Counted from the first letter of the stretch, positions 31,924-41,576 are shown. The stretch is DNA of 47,791 nucleotides from UMGS1484 sp045593325 (GCA_045593325.1 JAZNWL010000062.1:1-47791); one strand, 5' to 3'. Translations and numbers: made by a program. Notes: generated by a model not told the origin, from the letters alone.

Positions 31924-31952
31924 TTGAAAAAATTTGTCGAATATGGTATGCT
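31924..31952 (+). promoter_or_regulatory. Promoter of the kinase cassette
   Basis: TTGAAA (31924-31929), 17-bp spacer, extended -10 TGGTATGCT (core 31947-31952), about 30 bases before the ATG at 31986. Confidence 0.8.
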
Positions 31953-31985
31953 ACTGATAGAAAATCTTTCAAAGGCTGTGAAACC

Positions 31986-32408
31986 ATGGGAAAAGATACC
32001 TCTAAAATTGTGGAAGAATTGGGATTGTGTGATGATTTCACCACCTTCTACCAAGAAAACAAAGAATATATGGTGGATGCCACCTTATCCCAACTGTTGC
32101 AAGAATTATTGGAACAAAAGGGATTGAAGAAATCCGTGGTAATCAAGAACGCCGAACTTTCCGAAGTATACGCCTACCAAATTTTTTCGGGGCTTCGTGT
32201 TCCCGAACGGAAAAAGTTATTATGCCTTGCGGTGGGAATGCAATTAACCTTGGAGGAAACCCAAACCCTGTTAAAATGTGCAGGATATTCCACCCTTTAT
32301 GCCAAAATTCCTTTTGACAGTATCCTTTTATACGGGATATGCAAAGGGCTTTCGGTTATGGAGATTAACAGTCTGCTTTTTGACTACGATTTAGAAACAT
32401 TGGGGTAA
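31986..32408 (+). CDS. HTH-like protein of the kinase cassette
   Basis: 140 residues. Central XRE-like helices: LLQELLEQKGLKKSVVIKNAEL, SEVYAYQIFSGLRVPERKKLL, then TLEETQTLLKCAGYSTLY and GLSVMEINSLLFDY. I have seen this arrangement in Oscillospiraceae, next to a small Ser/Thr kinase, as here. The second half may bind a partner or act as phosphorylation target. AAAGG lies about 10 bases before the Met at 31986. First gene of the cassette. Confidence 0.78.
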   Translation: MGKDTSKIVEELGLCDDFTTFYQENKEYMVDATLSQLLQELLEQKGLKKSVVIKNAELSEVYAYQIFSGLRVPERKKLLCLAVGMQLTLEETQTLLKCAGYSTLYAKIPFDSILLYGICKGLSVMEINSLLFDYDLETLG

Positions 32409-32415
32409 TTCGCGT

Positions 32416-33408
32416 ATGAAACAATGTCCTTTTTGTAAAGCCAAGATTGAGGAAAATGCTCGATTTTGCCTTTATTGTATGACTTCCTTAGACGGAAAAC
32501 AAAAGCAAGAAACACCCGCACAACCAAACAACTGGTGGAAATACATTCTTTCCGCCCTTTTGTTATTTGTAATTGTTGGGGTTTGCTTTTGGATTTTCCC
32601 AAAAACCGCCCCCACCAACAACATAGCAGATTTTCAAACACCAACCAATACAGAGGAAACGGTTTCCCAAACCGCTTCTGCCGAAACTACGGTATCTTCT
32701 CCCTCTTTCGTTCCTTCCCAAAGCGTGGTTTCTTCTCAAAACGCTTCCTCCATAAGTGGTATTGGTTCTGCCCTTGCTCCAGAAACTTCATCGGTTGTTT
32801 CCCAAGAAGTAATCAACCCTTCTTCTGTTCCTTTGGTTAGTAGCGGGGTTGTTCCTCCCGTTTCTTCTCCTGTTCACAGCACCCCCACACCAAGCATCCC
32901 TTCTTATGAGTCCCCCACGGCTTCCTCGCTACCCAGCAGTAGCCAAAGCCTTCCCACAACCGTTACCTACACCTATCGGGATGCCAAATACGGGGATGAT
33001 TTTTCGGTGAGCACCGATACCACCAACCGCATTGTAATTACAGGAGTAAAAACCCCTTCTGCCAACGGAGAATATGTAATCCCCCAAACCATTGACGGCA
33101 AACAGGTACTGGCGGTGATGAACCTTGCCTTTTGTGATGCCGAGATAAACCAAACCGTGAAAATGGTTGTGATTCCCCCAAGCGTAAAAACCGTAAAAGA
33201 AAACGCTTTTGCCAACTGCTACAATTTAACCGACGTATATTTACAAGGTTCTTCCATTTATATTGACCCCTATGCTTTTGCCGATTCCGCCAAACGCAAC
33301 GGCACGTTAACCATTCATTGCTCATCCTCTTGCAACGATCGCAATTTCCGATATTATAAAAACACCGCCTCAAGTTACGGAGCGGTGTATCAAGAATGGA
33401 ACGGGTAA
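32416..33408 (+). CDS. Zinc-ribbon, single-pass membrane protein with LRR-like outer domain
   Basis: 330 residues. Zinc ribbon at 4-21 (CPFC, CLYC), membrane helix 42-61, a Ser/Thr/Pro linker about 65-185 and a C-terminal domain (about 187-330) with BspA-type leucine-rich signs: GEYVIPQTIDGKQVLAV, VIPPSVKTVKENAFANC, YLQGSSIYIDPYAF. With no signal peptide, the N-terminal ribbon would be inside and the LRR outside. It starts 7 bases after the HTH gene and ends 4 bases before the kinase: a possible receptor. Confidence 0.82.
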   Translation: MKQCPFCKAKIEENARFCLYCMTSLDGKQKQETPAQPNNWWKYILSALLLFVIVGVCFWIFPKTAPTNNIADFQTPTNTEETVSQTASAETTVSSPSFVPSQSVVSSQNASSISGIGSALAPETSSVVSQEVINPSSVPLVSSGVVPPVSSPVHSTPTPSIPSYESPTASSLPSSSQSLPTTVTYTYRDAKYGDDFSVSTDTTNRIVITGVKTPSANGEYVIPQTIDGKQVLAVMNLAFCDAEINQTVKMVVIPPSVKTVKENAFANCYNLTDVYLQGSSIYIDPYAFADSAKRNGTLTIHCSSSCNDRNFRYYKNTASSYGAVYQEWNG

Positions 33409-33412
33409 GAAA

Positions 33413-34114
33413 ATGACAAGAGAAGAATACATTCATCACCTTTTACAAACCTATTCCTTGGTTTCGGTTTTAAGCCAAAAGAATCAAGGAAAGGTATTGC
33501 GGGTGCGAAACAAAAACAATCAAAAAGATATGGTGGTTCGCAGTTATCCCAATGTTATTCCCGCTTACCAAGAACTGTTTTCGGTTGAAAGCGAACACCT
33601 GTCCCTTGTTTATGATGTGATATCCTGCGATGACGGGCAAATTGTGTTGGAAGAATATGTGGAAGGCATTACGGTTGCCCAAGTAATGGAAACGGGTAAA
33701 TACCGTTATTTAGGAGCAAAAAAAGTAATCAAGCAGATTTGTTTTGCTCTGCACATTTTACATAGTAAAGGATTGGTTCATCGGGATATTAAACCCGAAA
33801 ACGTTATCATTTCCTCCAAAGGCAAAGCGGTTTTGGTGGATATGAATGCCGCCAGAAAGGTATCCACCGCTGATAAAGATACGGTTATTATGGGAACGGT
33901 TGGATACGCTTCCCCCGAACAGCTTGGCATTACCCAAAGCGACCCTCGAACCGACATTTACGCCTTGGGCATTCTGCTTAACGTGATGCTGACCGGAAAA
34001 CACCCCAGTGAAAAAACAGTAAAAGGAAAAGCGGGTAGAATTGTTACCAAATGCACCATGGTAAACCCCGAAAAACGGTTTCAAACGGTGGAAAAACTCA
34101 TAAAAGCGTTATAA
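33413..34114 (+). CDS. Small Ser/Thr protein kinase, atypical
   Basis: 233 residues, kinase domain only, with no PASTA or membrane part. HRDIKPEN (123-130, catalytic Asp125), GTVGYASPEQ (161-170) and DIYALG (181-186) are clear. Oddities: no glycine-rich loop; Arg43 in MVVRSY where VAIK lysine is expected; DMN (143-145) in place of DFG, though the metal-binding Asp is kept. It may be active with a variant ATP grip or a pseudokinase. Last gene of the cassette. Confidence 0.88.
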   Translation: MTREEYIHHLLQTYSLVSVLSQKNQGKVLRVRNKNNQKDMVVRSYPNVIPAYQELFSVESEHLSLVYDVISCDDGQIVLEEYVEGITVAQVMETGKYRYLGAKKVIKQICFALHILHSKGLVHRDIKPENVIISSKGKAVLVDMNAARKVSTADKDTVIMGTVGYASPEQLGITQSDPRTDIYALGILLNVMLTGKHPSEKTVKGKAGRIVTKCTMVNPEKRFQTVEKLIKAL

Positions 34115-34116
34115 AT

Positions 34117-34154
34117 AAACACAGTACCGAGATGTTGTTCTCGGTACTGTGTTT
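34117..34154. terminator. Bidirectional terminator after the kinase
   Basis: AAACACAGTACCGAGA (34117-34132) / TCTCGGTACTGTGTTT (34139-34154), 16-bp perfect stem with a 6-base loop and T-run. It also serves the convergent exonuclease gene. Confidence 0.94.
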
Positions 34155-34158
34155 TTCA

Positions 34159-35079
34159 TTAGGAAACGGTTTGTTTTTCTTTTTCAATTTTCACAGGTTT
34201 TTTGCGGGGGCGACCTTTCTTTTCGGTTTTCTTGGTTTCTTCCACTTCCAACAGGGTTTTGGTCACCGAAAGGCTATCGTACTGTTTTAAAAATTGCACT
34301 CTGCCGGTAAACCGACTGCCGCAACCCTTACAGGAAAACTCACTTTCCACCGCACGATTGCACCGACGCCAGCCTCGGGTACGTTTTAAGGTAGTATTGC
34401 AACGAATACAGGTAAACCGCAAATCTTCCGGGTGAATCAAGGGACTTTTCAGGTCGGTGATGGGATAAGGTTTGAACAAAAAGCGGTCATAAAAATCAGG
34501 GGCATCGGCATTTTGTGCCAGGGCCTTCAGTTCAGTTTTATCATAACATTTTTGTAAAATACGGGCACACAACAAACTGTCGCCCTTGGCACGGTGCAGG
34601 TCAATATCTTCCGAAGAAACGTTCATAGCTTCTGCCGCCGCCGAAAGACCCAACTGGTTGCCCATAGTCCATTTGATTTTCTGTTGCACATACTGTTGCA
34701 GGTCAGCATATTGGTGCAGGAAAGGAATGTCCCGACTGCCCAAAAATAAACTACAATTATCCATCAGAGTATATAGGTCGGTATTGCTCCAGGTGAGAAT
34801 CAAGGTATTCTTCCCTGCCCATTTGGTGAAGAGTTTCATCACCGTTTCAAAATCCCTGCCGTTTTGTTGCAGTTGCTCATTACTGATATGGGTAAGTTTT
34901 TTCACAGCCCCCCGCAACCGCTTGGAAACGCGAGATTTCACAAACATCTGAAAATCGTCGATCACCTTTAATTTATCATTGAGTTTCACCGCGCCGAATT
35001 CAATAATTTCATTGACAAATCGCTGTTCCTTGCGGGAATAGGCAGTGTTCCACTCCAAATCTAAAATTACAATCTTCAT
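34159..35079 (-). CDS. DEDDh 3'-5' exonuclease with zinc ribbon and AT-hook
   Basis: 306 residues. The N-terminal 185 are a DnaQ/RNase T-type exonuclease: DLEWN (7-11), HISNEQL (about 65), SNTDLYTL and HRAKGDSLLCARIL (His and Asp of DEDDh, about 165). A zinc ribbon follows at about 228-262 (CIRC, CKGC). The C-terminal tail is highly basic with GRPRKKP, an AT-hook core. This tail and ribbon suggest DNA or RNA binding. Starts 3 bases after the typA stop; probably co-transcribed with typA. Confidence 0.88.
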   Translation of the reverse strand: MKIVILDLEWNTAYSRKEQRFVNEIIEFGAVKLNDKLKVIDDFQMFVKSRVSKRLRGAVKKLTHISNEQLQQNGRDFETVMKLFTKWAGKNTLILTWSNTDLYTLMDNCSLFLGSRDIPFLHQYADLQQYVQQKIKWTMGNQLGLSAAAEAMNVSSEDIDLHRAKGDSLLCARILQKCYDKTELKALAQNADAPDFYDRFLFKPYPITDLKSPLIHPEDLRFTCIRCNTTLKRTRGWRRCNRAVESEFSCKGCGSRFTGRVQFLKQYDSLSVTKTLLEVEETKKTEKKGRPRKKPVKIEKEKQTVS

Positions 35080-35082
35080 ACG

Positions 35083-36900
35083 CTATTTTCTCGCGGCGGC
35101 TTTTAACCGCAGTTCTTTTTTCAAAATGGCTTTTCTCAATCGCAGAGATTCGGGAGTAACTTCCAGATATTCGTCGTCCTTCAAAAATTCCAGGCATTGT
35201 TCCAAACTGAAGTTCACGGGAGGGGTCAACCGCAAGGCGTCGTCCGACCCGGAAGCACGGGTATTAGTTAAATGTTTTTTCTTGCAAACGTTGCAAACCA
35301 GGTCTTCCGCTTTGGGGCTTTCCCCAACGATCATGCCTTCGTACACAGGCACCCCGGGTCCGATGAACAAACGACCGCGATCCTGGGTATTGAACAACCC
35401 GTAAGCACAACTTTCCCCATCTTCATACACTACAATGGAGCCTGTTTGACGGTCCTCAATATCCCCTTTATAGGGTTCGTAGGTATGGAACACGTGATTC
35501 ATAATACCGTTGCCATTGGTGGCGGTTAAGAATTGAGAACGGTATCCCATCAGGCTTCGGGAAGGAATCAAGAATTCAATATGGGTCATGCCCCCTTCAC
35601 GGGTGCCCATGTTTTGCAGTTCGGCTTTTCGGGTGCCCAGGCGTTCCATTACCGCACCCACGTATTCTTCAGGAACTTCTACCATTAACAACTCAATGGG
35701 TTCCAGCAGTTGCCCATTTTCATCCCGTTTGTAAATTACTTTGGGGCGGGAAACGGCAAATTCAAAGCCTTGACGGCGCATGGTTTCAATTAAAATAGAA
35801 AGGTGCAATTCCCCACGGCCGGAAACACGGAAGGTATCGGCAGAGTCGGTTTCTTCCACCCGCAAACTTACGTTGGTTTCCACTTCTTTAAACAAACGGT
35901 CACGAATGTTCCGGGAAGTAACAAATTTCCCTTCTTGCCCGGCAAAGGGAGAATCGTTGACCATAAAGTTCACACTGACGGTGGGTTCATCGATCTTGAC
36001 AAAAGGAAGGGGTTCAGGATTGCCTGCGGCACAAACGGTATCGCCGATACCGATTTCTTTGATGCCTGCAATGGAAACCAGATCCCCGGGGCGGGCTTCT
36101 TCCACTTCTTGGCGACCCAGCCCTTCGAAGGTATACAGTTTAACAACCTTGGAGGAGGTGGTGGTGCCATCGGTATGGCAAATAACGATGGGTTGACCCA
36201 CCTTAATTACACCACGTTCCACACGGCCGACCCCAATACGGCCAACATAATCGTCGGCATCAATATTGGAAATCAGCAGTTGCAAGGGCGAGTCGGCATC
36301 CATTTTGGGAGCAGGAACTTCCTTTAAAATGGTTTCAAACAAAGGACGCAGATCTTCGGTCAATTCATCGGGTTTATACCCGGAAAAGCCGTCACGACCC
36401 GAGGCATACACCACAGGGAATTCCAGTTGGTCTTCCTCGGCATCCAATTCAATGAACAAATCCAGAACCTCGTCCAACACTTCATCAGGGCGGGCGGTGG
36501 GGCGGTCAATTTTATTGACCACCACAATAACCTTTTTGCCCAATCCCAAAGCTTTTTTCAATACAAAACGGGTTTGCGGCATACACCCTTCAAAGGCATC
36601 TACCAACAAAACGACCCCGTCTACCATCATTAAAATTCGTTCCACTTCCCCGCCAAAGTCAGCATGGCCGGGAGTGTCAACAATATTGATCTTCACACCG
36701 TTATAATGAACGCCGGTATTTTTGGATAAAATGGTAATGCCCCGTTCCCGTTCCAGGTCGTTGGAGTCCATCACCCGCTCGGCAACTTGTTCATTTTCTC
36801 TGAAAATACCGCTTTGTTTTAACATCTGGTCAACCAAAGTGGTTTTACCGTGGTCAACGTGAGCAATAATTGCCACGTTGCGGATATCGGTTCTTTCCAT
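35083..36900 (-). CDS. typA: Translational GTPase TypA/BipA
   Basis: 605 residues. Ribosome-associated GTPase involved in 50S assembly and stress. G motifs: AHVDHGKTTL (about 11-20), DTPGHADF, NKID; switch I DSNDLERERGITILSKN. C-terminal family motif SRSLMGYRSQFLTATNGNG. ATG at 36900; an upstream Met (36930) lies near the -10 box. The ribosome binding site is weak (AGAAGAA). Operon with the exonuclease gene. Confidence 0.97.
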   Translation of the reverse strand: MERTDIRNVAIIAHVDHGKTTLVDQMLKQSGIFRENEQVAERVMDSNDLERERGITILSKNTGVHYNGVKINIVDTPGHADFGGEVERILMMVDGVVLLVDAFEGCMPQTRFVLKKALGLGKKVIVVVNKIDRPTARPDEVLDEVLDLFIELDAEEDQLEFPVVYASGRDGFSGYKPDELTEDLRPLFETILKEVPAPKMDADSPLQLLISNIDADDYVGRIGVGRVERGVIKVGQPIVICHTDGTTTSSKVVKLYTFEGLGRQEVEEARPGDLVSIAGIKEIGIGDTVCAAGNPEPLPFVKIDEPTVSVNFMVNDSPFAGQEGKFVTSRNIRDRLFKEVETNVSLRVEETDSADTFRVSGRGELHLSILIETMRRQGFEFAVSRPKVIYKRDENGQLLEPIELLMVEVPEEYVGAVMERLGTRKAELQNMGTREGGMTHIEFLIPSRSLMGYRSQFLTATNGNGIMNHVFHTYEPYKGDIEDRQTGSIVVYEDGESCAYGLFNTQDRGRLFIGPGVPVYEGMIVGESPKAEDLVCNVCKKKHLTNTRASGSDDALRLTPPVNFSLEQCLEFLKDDEYLEVTPESLRLRKAILKKELRLKAAARK

Positions 36901-36933
36901 AAATATTCTTCTTTCTACATAATATATCAAGTT

Positions 36934-36962
36934 ATTATACCGCGAAACCTTAGGATATGCAA
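36934..36962 (-). promoter_or_regulatory. Promoter of typA
   Basis: Minus strand TTGCAT (36957-36962), 17-bp spacer, TATAAT (36934-36939). Confidence 0.85.
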
Positions 36963-37020
36963 GAAAATTATTTATACATCTTCCCCTGGATTTTTAGGCA
37001 ATATTCATAGAAAGAAAAAA

Positions 37021-37046
37021 GCTCGGGCAGGAAAACCCGCCCGAGC
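37021..37046 (-). terminator. Terminator of the dockerin protein gene
   Basis: GCTCGGGC (37021-37028) / GCCCGAGC (37039-37046) with inner GG/CC pairs and a 4-base loop. On the minus strand it is followed by TTTTTTCTTTC. Confidence 0.92.
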
Positions 37047-37067
37047 AAAGGGATTATAAAATTGGAT

Positions 37068-40000
37068 TTACTGTTCCACAGGGAATTTATCAATTTTCTT
37101 TACGGCATACCGCAAAATCAATAAAGCATCTTTTGCGTTGATGGCTGTATTTCCGTCCACATCGGCAAACACTTTTTGTTGTTCATCCAAGGTGCGTTTG
37201 CCAACCGCACCCTGCAACACCCACAGAGCATCCTTGGCATCTACCTTGAGATCTCCATTCACGTCTCCATATTGGGCTTGCCCTGTAACCGTAAAGTTGG
37301 CTTCCAGGATCCCTTCATAGGCTCCGCAACCGAAGACAAAAGCATACGCCGTACCGGGCATACGGTTGTCATCGTATTTCACAACGTAATCGGTGCCTTC
37401 CACCAAGGTTTTCCCGTTCAAGGTAACCACCACTTTGGGCATTAAATTCTGACCGTTAAATTCCATATCTTCAATCTGAACTTGTGCCTGTTCAATGTCT
37501 TCTTTGGGATTGGCGGTATACACAAAGATCAACTCATTTTCAAAGCCAACTACTTTGGAAAGCTGTGCATTGTCCACAGTATATCCGTCAATCACAGGGG
37601 CATCCACCATGAGAGTTTCCCCTGACATTGCCGTTCCTGTTACCCGTTCTTTCAGCAGATTGCCGAAGGCATCTACATAAGACACCGTATAGGTACATTC
37701 ACTCTTGTTCACAATGACAGGATAAGTGGCAATAACGCCATGATAGCTTACAATAACGGTATTTTCTCCATTCACACGGTTTTCAATGGAACAATACATG
37801 CCATCGGTCACTTGTTCGGTGGTGCCATCCCCATAAGCAACTTCCAGAACCATCCCTGTGGCATCCAGAGAATCCTGCATATTCAGCTGAGTTTGGGCAG
37901 GAGCAGTTACCACTTTAATACTTGCCACTTCTTTTTCACGGGAAGTTGCTTCCACACCGCCAAAAGCATTGTCAGAAGCGGAAGTATCACTTCCTACAAA
38001 AACTGTTTCCAAGCCCACACAGTTTTCAAAGACATTGTCTTCCACAGTTTGAACCGAGGTGGGAAGGTATACTCCATTGATTTTCCGTTGGTCGCTGACG
38101 GCGCCACCGGTAACGGCGGTTACAGTATACCCGTCCACACTTTGGGGAATGTCAATGCAGTATTGAGCTTTGGGAGCTTGGGCGCCATATAATTCATCCA
38201 GATTATATTGGTCACCAAACATCAGGTCATACAAAGGCACTCTGCCTGCACCTTTGGGGAATTCGGCTTTTAATTTGTTCAGCACCGCTTTATTGGCTTC
38301 CACGGTGTATTCCCACATGGCAGTGGCATTGATAAGGCAGGTTTGCAGATAACTGTAATACCGCAGTTTGGGCGTATAGGAATCTTTCATTTGAGTAATG
38401 ATGAGTTTTCCGTCTTCATTTTCCAGCACTTCGGCATATTCCAGGCCAACCAACAAGGATTTGAAATAGGTCTTCATGAGAATCTCATAATCGTATTTCA
38501 TTTCCTCTACCGTTACTGCCCAATCATCCTCGTAATTTTCCCGAATAAAACCGCGATACTCTTCCACCGATTGCCGTAAGGTAAGCACGTTGGCAAGGGC
38601 AATGACTGCCTTGTCAATGTCCTCCATTTTAGGAGATTCGATTTGAGAAGAAATCAACTTCATTCCTGTTTTCACCACAAACAGAACCAAAGAAGGTTTG
38701 GCATCGGTAACCAGGCTGACAAGCCCTTCTTCCAACAGGTCACAGAATTTGCCCACCATTTCGTCGGTAAACATTTCCATGGTGAAGATCAGCATGTACT
38801 TATCTTTTTGTTGCAAACGGATATAGGAAAGCCCTTCGTAAAGAGCAGAATTCTGGGGAACAAGTTCCATTAACCGATCGATCATCTGGCTTTGGATGGA
38901 GCAGATCATCATGTAAGTCATAACGTATTCTGCAACCGAGACCACCTTGCCTGTGGCGTCGGTAAATTTACTCAATAAATCTTTGTTCTTTTCAGCGGTT
39001 TCCACCAACTGGTATACGTCGGTTTTGGAAAACTCATCGCTGACCCAAAGATTACAGAATGCCAGTTTTTCCTTTTCCCCGGACAGGTCTTTGATATTCT
39101 TATAATATTTATTCACCTTTCCGGCAAAATCATTGAATTCAGTGATTTCGTTGATATAGTTTTCCACCGTTTCGGTGTCCAACTCTTCCAGGTATTTCAA
39201 GGCAACTTCCTGACAAAGTTTATCCTCATTAATATCATTCCCGGGAACCAATTTCAGCAATTCTTTTACCATAAATTCGGTGCCGTCTTCCAACCCGGAT
39301 TTAGCCAAGGCGATTGCCGTGGCAGAAGAAGTGGTTTTTTTGGAAACCGCGGAGATGAGGGTATTGGTGATTTGATCGGCAGCAGTGTTATAGAAATTGC
39401 TGTTTAAGTAGGCATTATATTCTCCAAATAAAATGTCCTCACCGGGCAATTCAATACCGGAAGCAAGGCCCAAACAGGCGGTATAGTCATACAGATAGAC
39501 ACATTGTTTATCATTTTCTTCTTTGTTAAAGGCAATAAATCCGCCTTTGTCATATCGGAAAGAACGGTAGGATTGCCCAAACCCTTGATCATAGGTACCA
39601 AAAATCAAAGCATTTCCATTGGTATCCACCAAAGAGGCTTGGTAGGTTAAAGAGGAGAATCCTTGTGCGACAAAAGTCAATCCATTGCACATTCCCCCAA
39701 CATGGGTGTAATGGTTACCCAAAACCTCTTTCCCATCGGCAGTAACAAATCCCTGCAACTTGGTACTTGTATCAACGGTACCAAACCCTTCAACAGAAAT
39801 ATGTTCTTCATCCGGCTCGCTGTAACCGGCTTGCGGTGTACGACGAACAAATTCTTTTACTACTTTGCCATCATAATCCCACAAACGATCGGTTTCAAAT
39901 TCCGGTTGATATAAATCTTCCAACAAACAGTTGCCGGAAACAATCAATTCATTCGCAGGAATAATGGCAAAGGAATCGGTTACATAACCAACAAGTTCTC

Positions 40001-41576
40001 CGTCGGAATAAAAACCCCAAGCGCCACGAGTACCATTGGTTAAAGAGACTTCCAAAGAAATTGCATCTATTTGTTCTTTGGCAAAAATATATCCCGAGAA
40101 TTTACCGCTTTGCAAGTGGAACAATCCCCGTTTGCCTTCGCTGTTTTCCAACAAAATCATTTTATTGGCATGAGTATCGTAACTACCACTGAAAATATCA
40201 GTATTCACAATGGTACCGCCGGTAAATACGGTTTCCCCACGAACATAGTCGTAAATAAACGCTTGACCGTCATTGGTAGCGATTAAATAATCACCCCAAA
40301 CCTCCGGTCTGCTGCCGGAAGAAGCAATTACCTGAAGATCACTGTTATAAATCTTGTATATCTTACTGTTGCCGGAACCAATGTATTCGTGGGTAATGGC
40401 AGTTTGATTCACATACCCCAACAAATACTTATAAAAAGAATCTTTGGTTTGGCTGGTATACAGTTGTTTTCCTTCCAAACTGATGACCCGATAGGATTCT
40501 GAACTATAATCCAATGGATAACAACCAAAGCTAACCGAACCATATTGATATTTATGATCGGAAAAATAAGTACTGTTATCAAAACTGTTGCACTGTCCAC
40601 CGGCTTCAACGCGACTGTCTAACACCTTGTCTTTATAAACAATCTCATAATAATTTTTCAAATTGTTATTGGAATCATAAAAAGAAACTTGACCAATCAT
40701 ATAGGGAGTACCGTTATAAAATGCAACATGACACTTCTCGTATTTAAACTCGGTAAGCACTTTTAATGTGGTTTTGGAAACAGCGGCATATTTCAATTCA
40801 TTGGCGGAATTGTAATTGCGAACAGCCAGCAAATATCCCTCTAACCAAGTACCGCTAACATAATACTTCTTGCCGTCGGTTCTGCCGTCGTTGGCAAGAA
40901 TGGCCATTTTATTATCGTACTCACCGCCTTCTATCCAACCGATACCGCAGTTTTGGTAATAGCGAATTTCCTTGTAAATGGGTTCGTAAATCATTTTACC
41001 GGTTTTATCCAACATCCCATACTTGGAATCTTTCATAACTCGGTAACATTCCGTCCAATACTCATAATTGCAACCAAAAGTGCAAACGCTGGTTACTTCA
41101 TCCGCGCCATATTCATAATAAGTATCGCTGTTCGCATTGTATACATCATACTTTTCGGTTTGGGGATTGTACACCCGATAAATCGAATACGCAGGATAAT
41201 TGCCGTTATCATCCATCATAGTCATTAGGGTAATTTGGGGTTCACCGGTGGCCAAATAGGTTTTTACCACCCGATGGCGGCTAACCAAAGAATATTTATA
41301 AACGTCGCCATCATAGGCTTCCCGAATAATTACACAAGGTGTTGTAAAAGTATAAGGCGATTGCTCAAACTCATTGGGATTGGGAGGATACACAATGTCG
41401 TACCCATCCCCTTCTGCAAAACGGGTGGCAACAACGTCCTTATCAATGACCCCGTAATTGGTGGAGGTGATGTCATAAAGATTCAAAGATCCGTCTGCCG
41501 ACACTATTTGTGCCACAGGAACAACGCCCACCATTACCATAAGGCTTAAAACAATGGAAATTCCTCTTTTTAACAT
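37068..41576 (-). CDS. Giant secreted protein with WG-like repeats, LRR, Ig-like domains and type I dockerin
   Basis: 1502 residues. Signal peptide about 1-27. Residues about 120-720 are beta-rich with WG-repeat-like units (DSKYGMLDKTGKMIYEPIYK). About 730-1110 are helical. A BspA-type LRR patch lies at about 1150-1215 (YLPTSVQTVEDNVFENC), a bacterial Ig-like domain at about 1220-1290, a MucBP-like segment at about 1295-1355 (YTVSYVDAFGNLL) and a type I dockerin at 1435-1502 with two Ca-binding repeats (GDVNGDLKVDAKDAL, ADVDGNTAINAKDAL). No LPXTG or catalytic motif. AAGGGGGA precedes the start. Probably a surface or cellulosome-type structural or adhesive protein; the dockerin needs a cohesin, not seen here. 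Confidence 0.85.
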   Translation of the reverse strand: MLKRGISIVLSLMVMVGVVPVAQIVSADGSLNLYDITSTNYGVIDKDVVATRFAEGDGYDIVYPPNPNEFEQSPYTFTTPCVIIREAYDGDVYKYSLVSRHRVVKTYLATGEPQITLMTMMDDNGNYPAYSIYRVYNPQTEKYDVYNANSDTYYEYGADEVTSVCTFGCNYEYWTECYRVMKDSKYGMLDKTGKMIYEPIYKEIRYYQNCGIGWIEGGEYDNKMAILANDGRTDGKKYYVSGTWLEGYLLAVRNYNSANELKYAAVSKTTLKVLTEFKYEKCHVAFYNGTPYMIGQVSFYDSNNNLKNYYEIVYKDKVLDSRVEAGGQCNSFDNSTYFSDHKYQYGSVSFGCYPLDYSSESYRVISLEGKQLYTSQTKDSFYKYLLGYVNQTAITHEYIGSGNSKIYKIYNSDLQVIASSGSRPEVWGDYLIATNDGQAFIYDYVRGETVFTGGTIVNTDIFSGSYDTHANKMILLENSEGKRGLFHLQSGKFSGYIFAKEQIDAISLEVSLTNGTRGAWGFYSDGELVGYVTDSFAIIPANELIVSGNCLLEDLYQPEFETDRLWDYDGKVVKEFVRRTPQAGYSEPDEEHISVEGFGTVDTSTKLQGFVTADGKEVLGNHYTHVGGMCNGLTFVAQGFSSLTYQASLVDTNGNALIFGTYDQGFGQSYRSFRYDKGGFIAFNKEENDKQCVYLYDYTACLGLASGIELPGEDILFGEYNAYLNSNFYNTAADQITNTLISAVSKKTTSSATAIALAKSGLEDGTEFMVKELLKLVPGNDINEDKLCQEVALKYLEELDTETVENYINEITEFNDFAGKVNKYYKNIKDLSGEKEKLAFCNLWVSDEFSKTDVYQLVETAEKNKDLLSKFTDATGKVVSVAEYVMTYMMICSIQSQMIDRLMELVPQNSALYEGLSYIRLQQKDKYMLIFTMEMFTDEMVGKFCDLLEEGLVSLVTDAKPSLVLFVVKTGMKLISSQIESPKMEDIDKAVIALANVLTLRQSVEEYRGFIRENYEDDWAVTVEEMKYDYEILMKTYFKSLLVGLEYAEVLENEDGKLIITQMKDSYTPKLRYYSYLQTCLINATAMWEYTVEANKAVLNKLKAEFPKGAGRVPLYDLMFGDQYNLDELYGAQAPKAQYCIDIPQSVDGYTVTAVTGGAVSDQRKINGVYLPTSVQTVEDNVFENCVGLETVFVGSDTSASDNAFGGVEATSREKEVASIKVVTAPAQTQLNMQDSLDATGMVLEVAYGDGTTEQVTDGMYCSIENRVNGENTVIVSYHGVIATYPVIVNKSECTYTVSYVDAFGNLLKERVTGTAMSGETLMVDAPVIDGYTVDNAQLSKVVGFENELIFVYTANPKEDIEQAQVQIEDMEFNGQNLMPKVVVTLNGKTLVEGTDYVVKYDDNRMPGTAYAFVFGCGAYEGILEANFTVTGQAQYGDVNGDLKVDAKDALWVLQGAVGKRTLDEQQKVFADVDGNTAINAKDALLILRYAVKKIDKFPVEQ

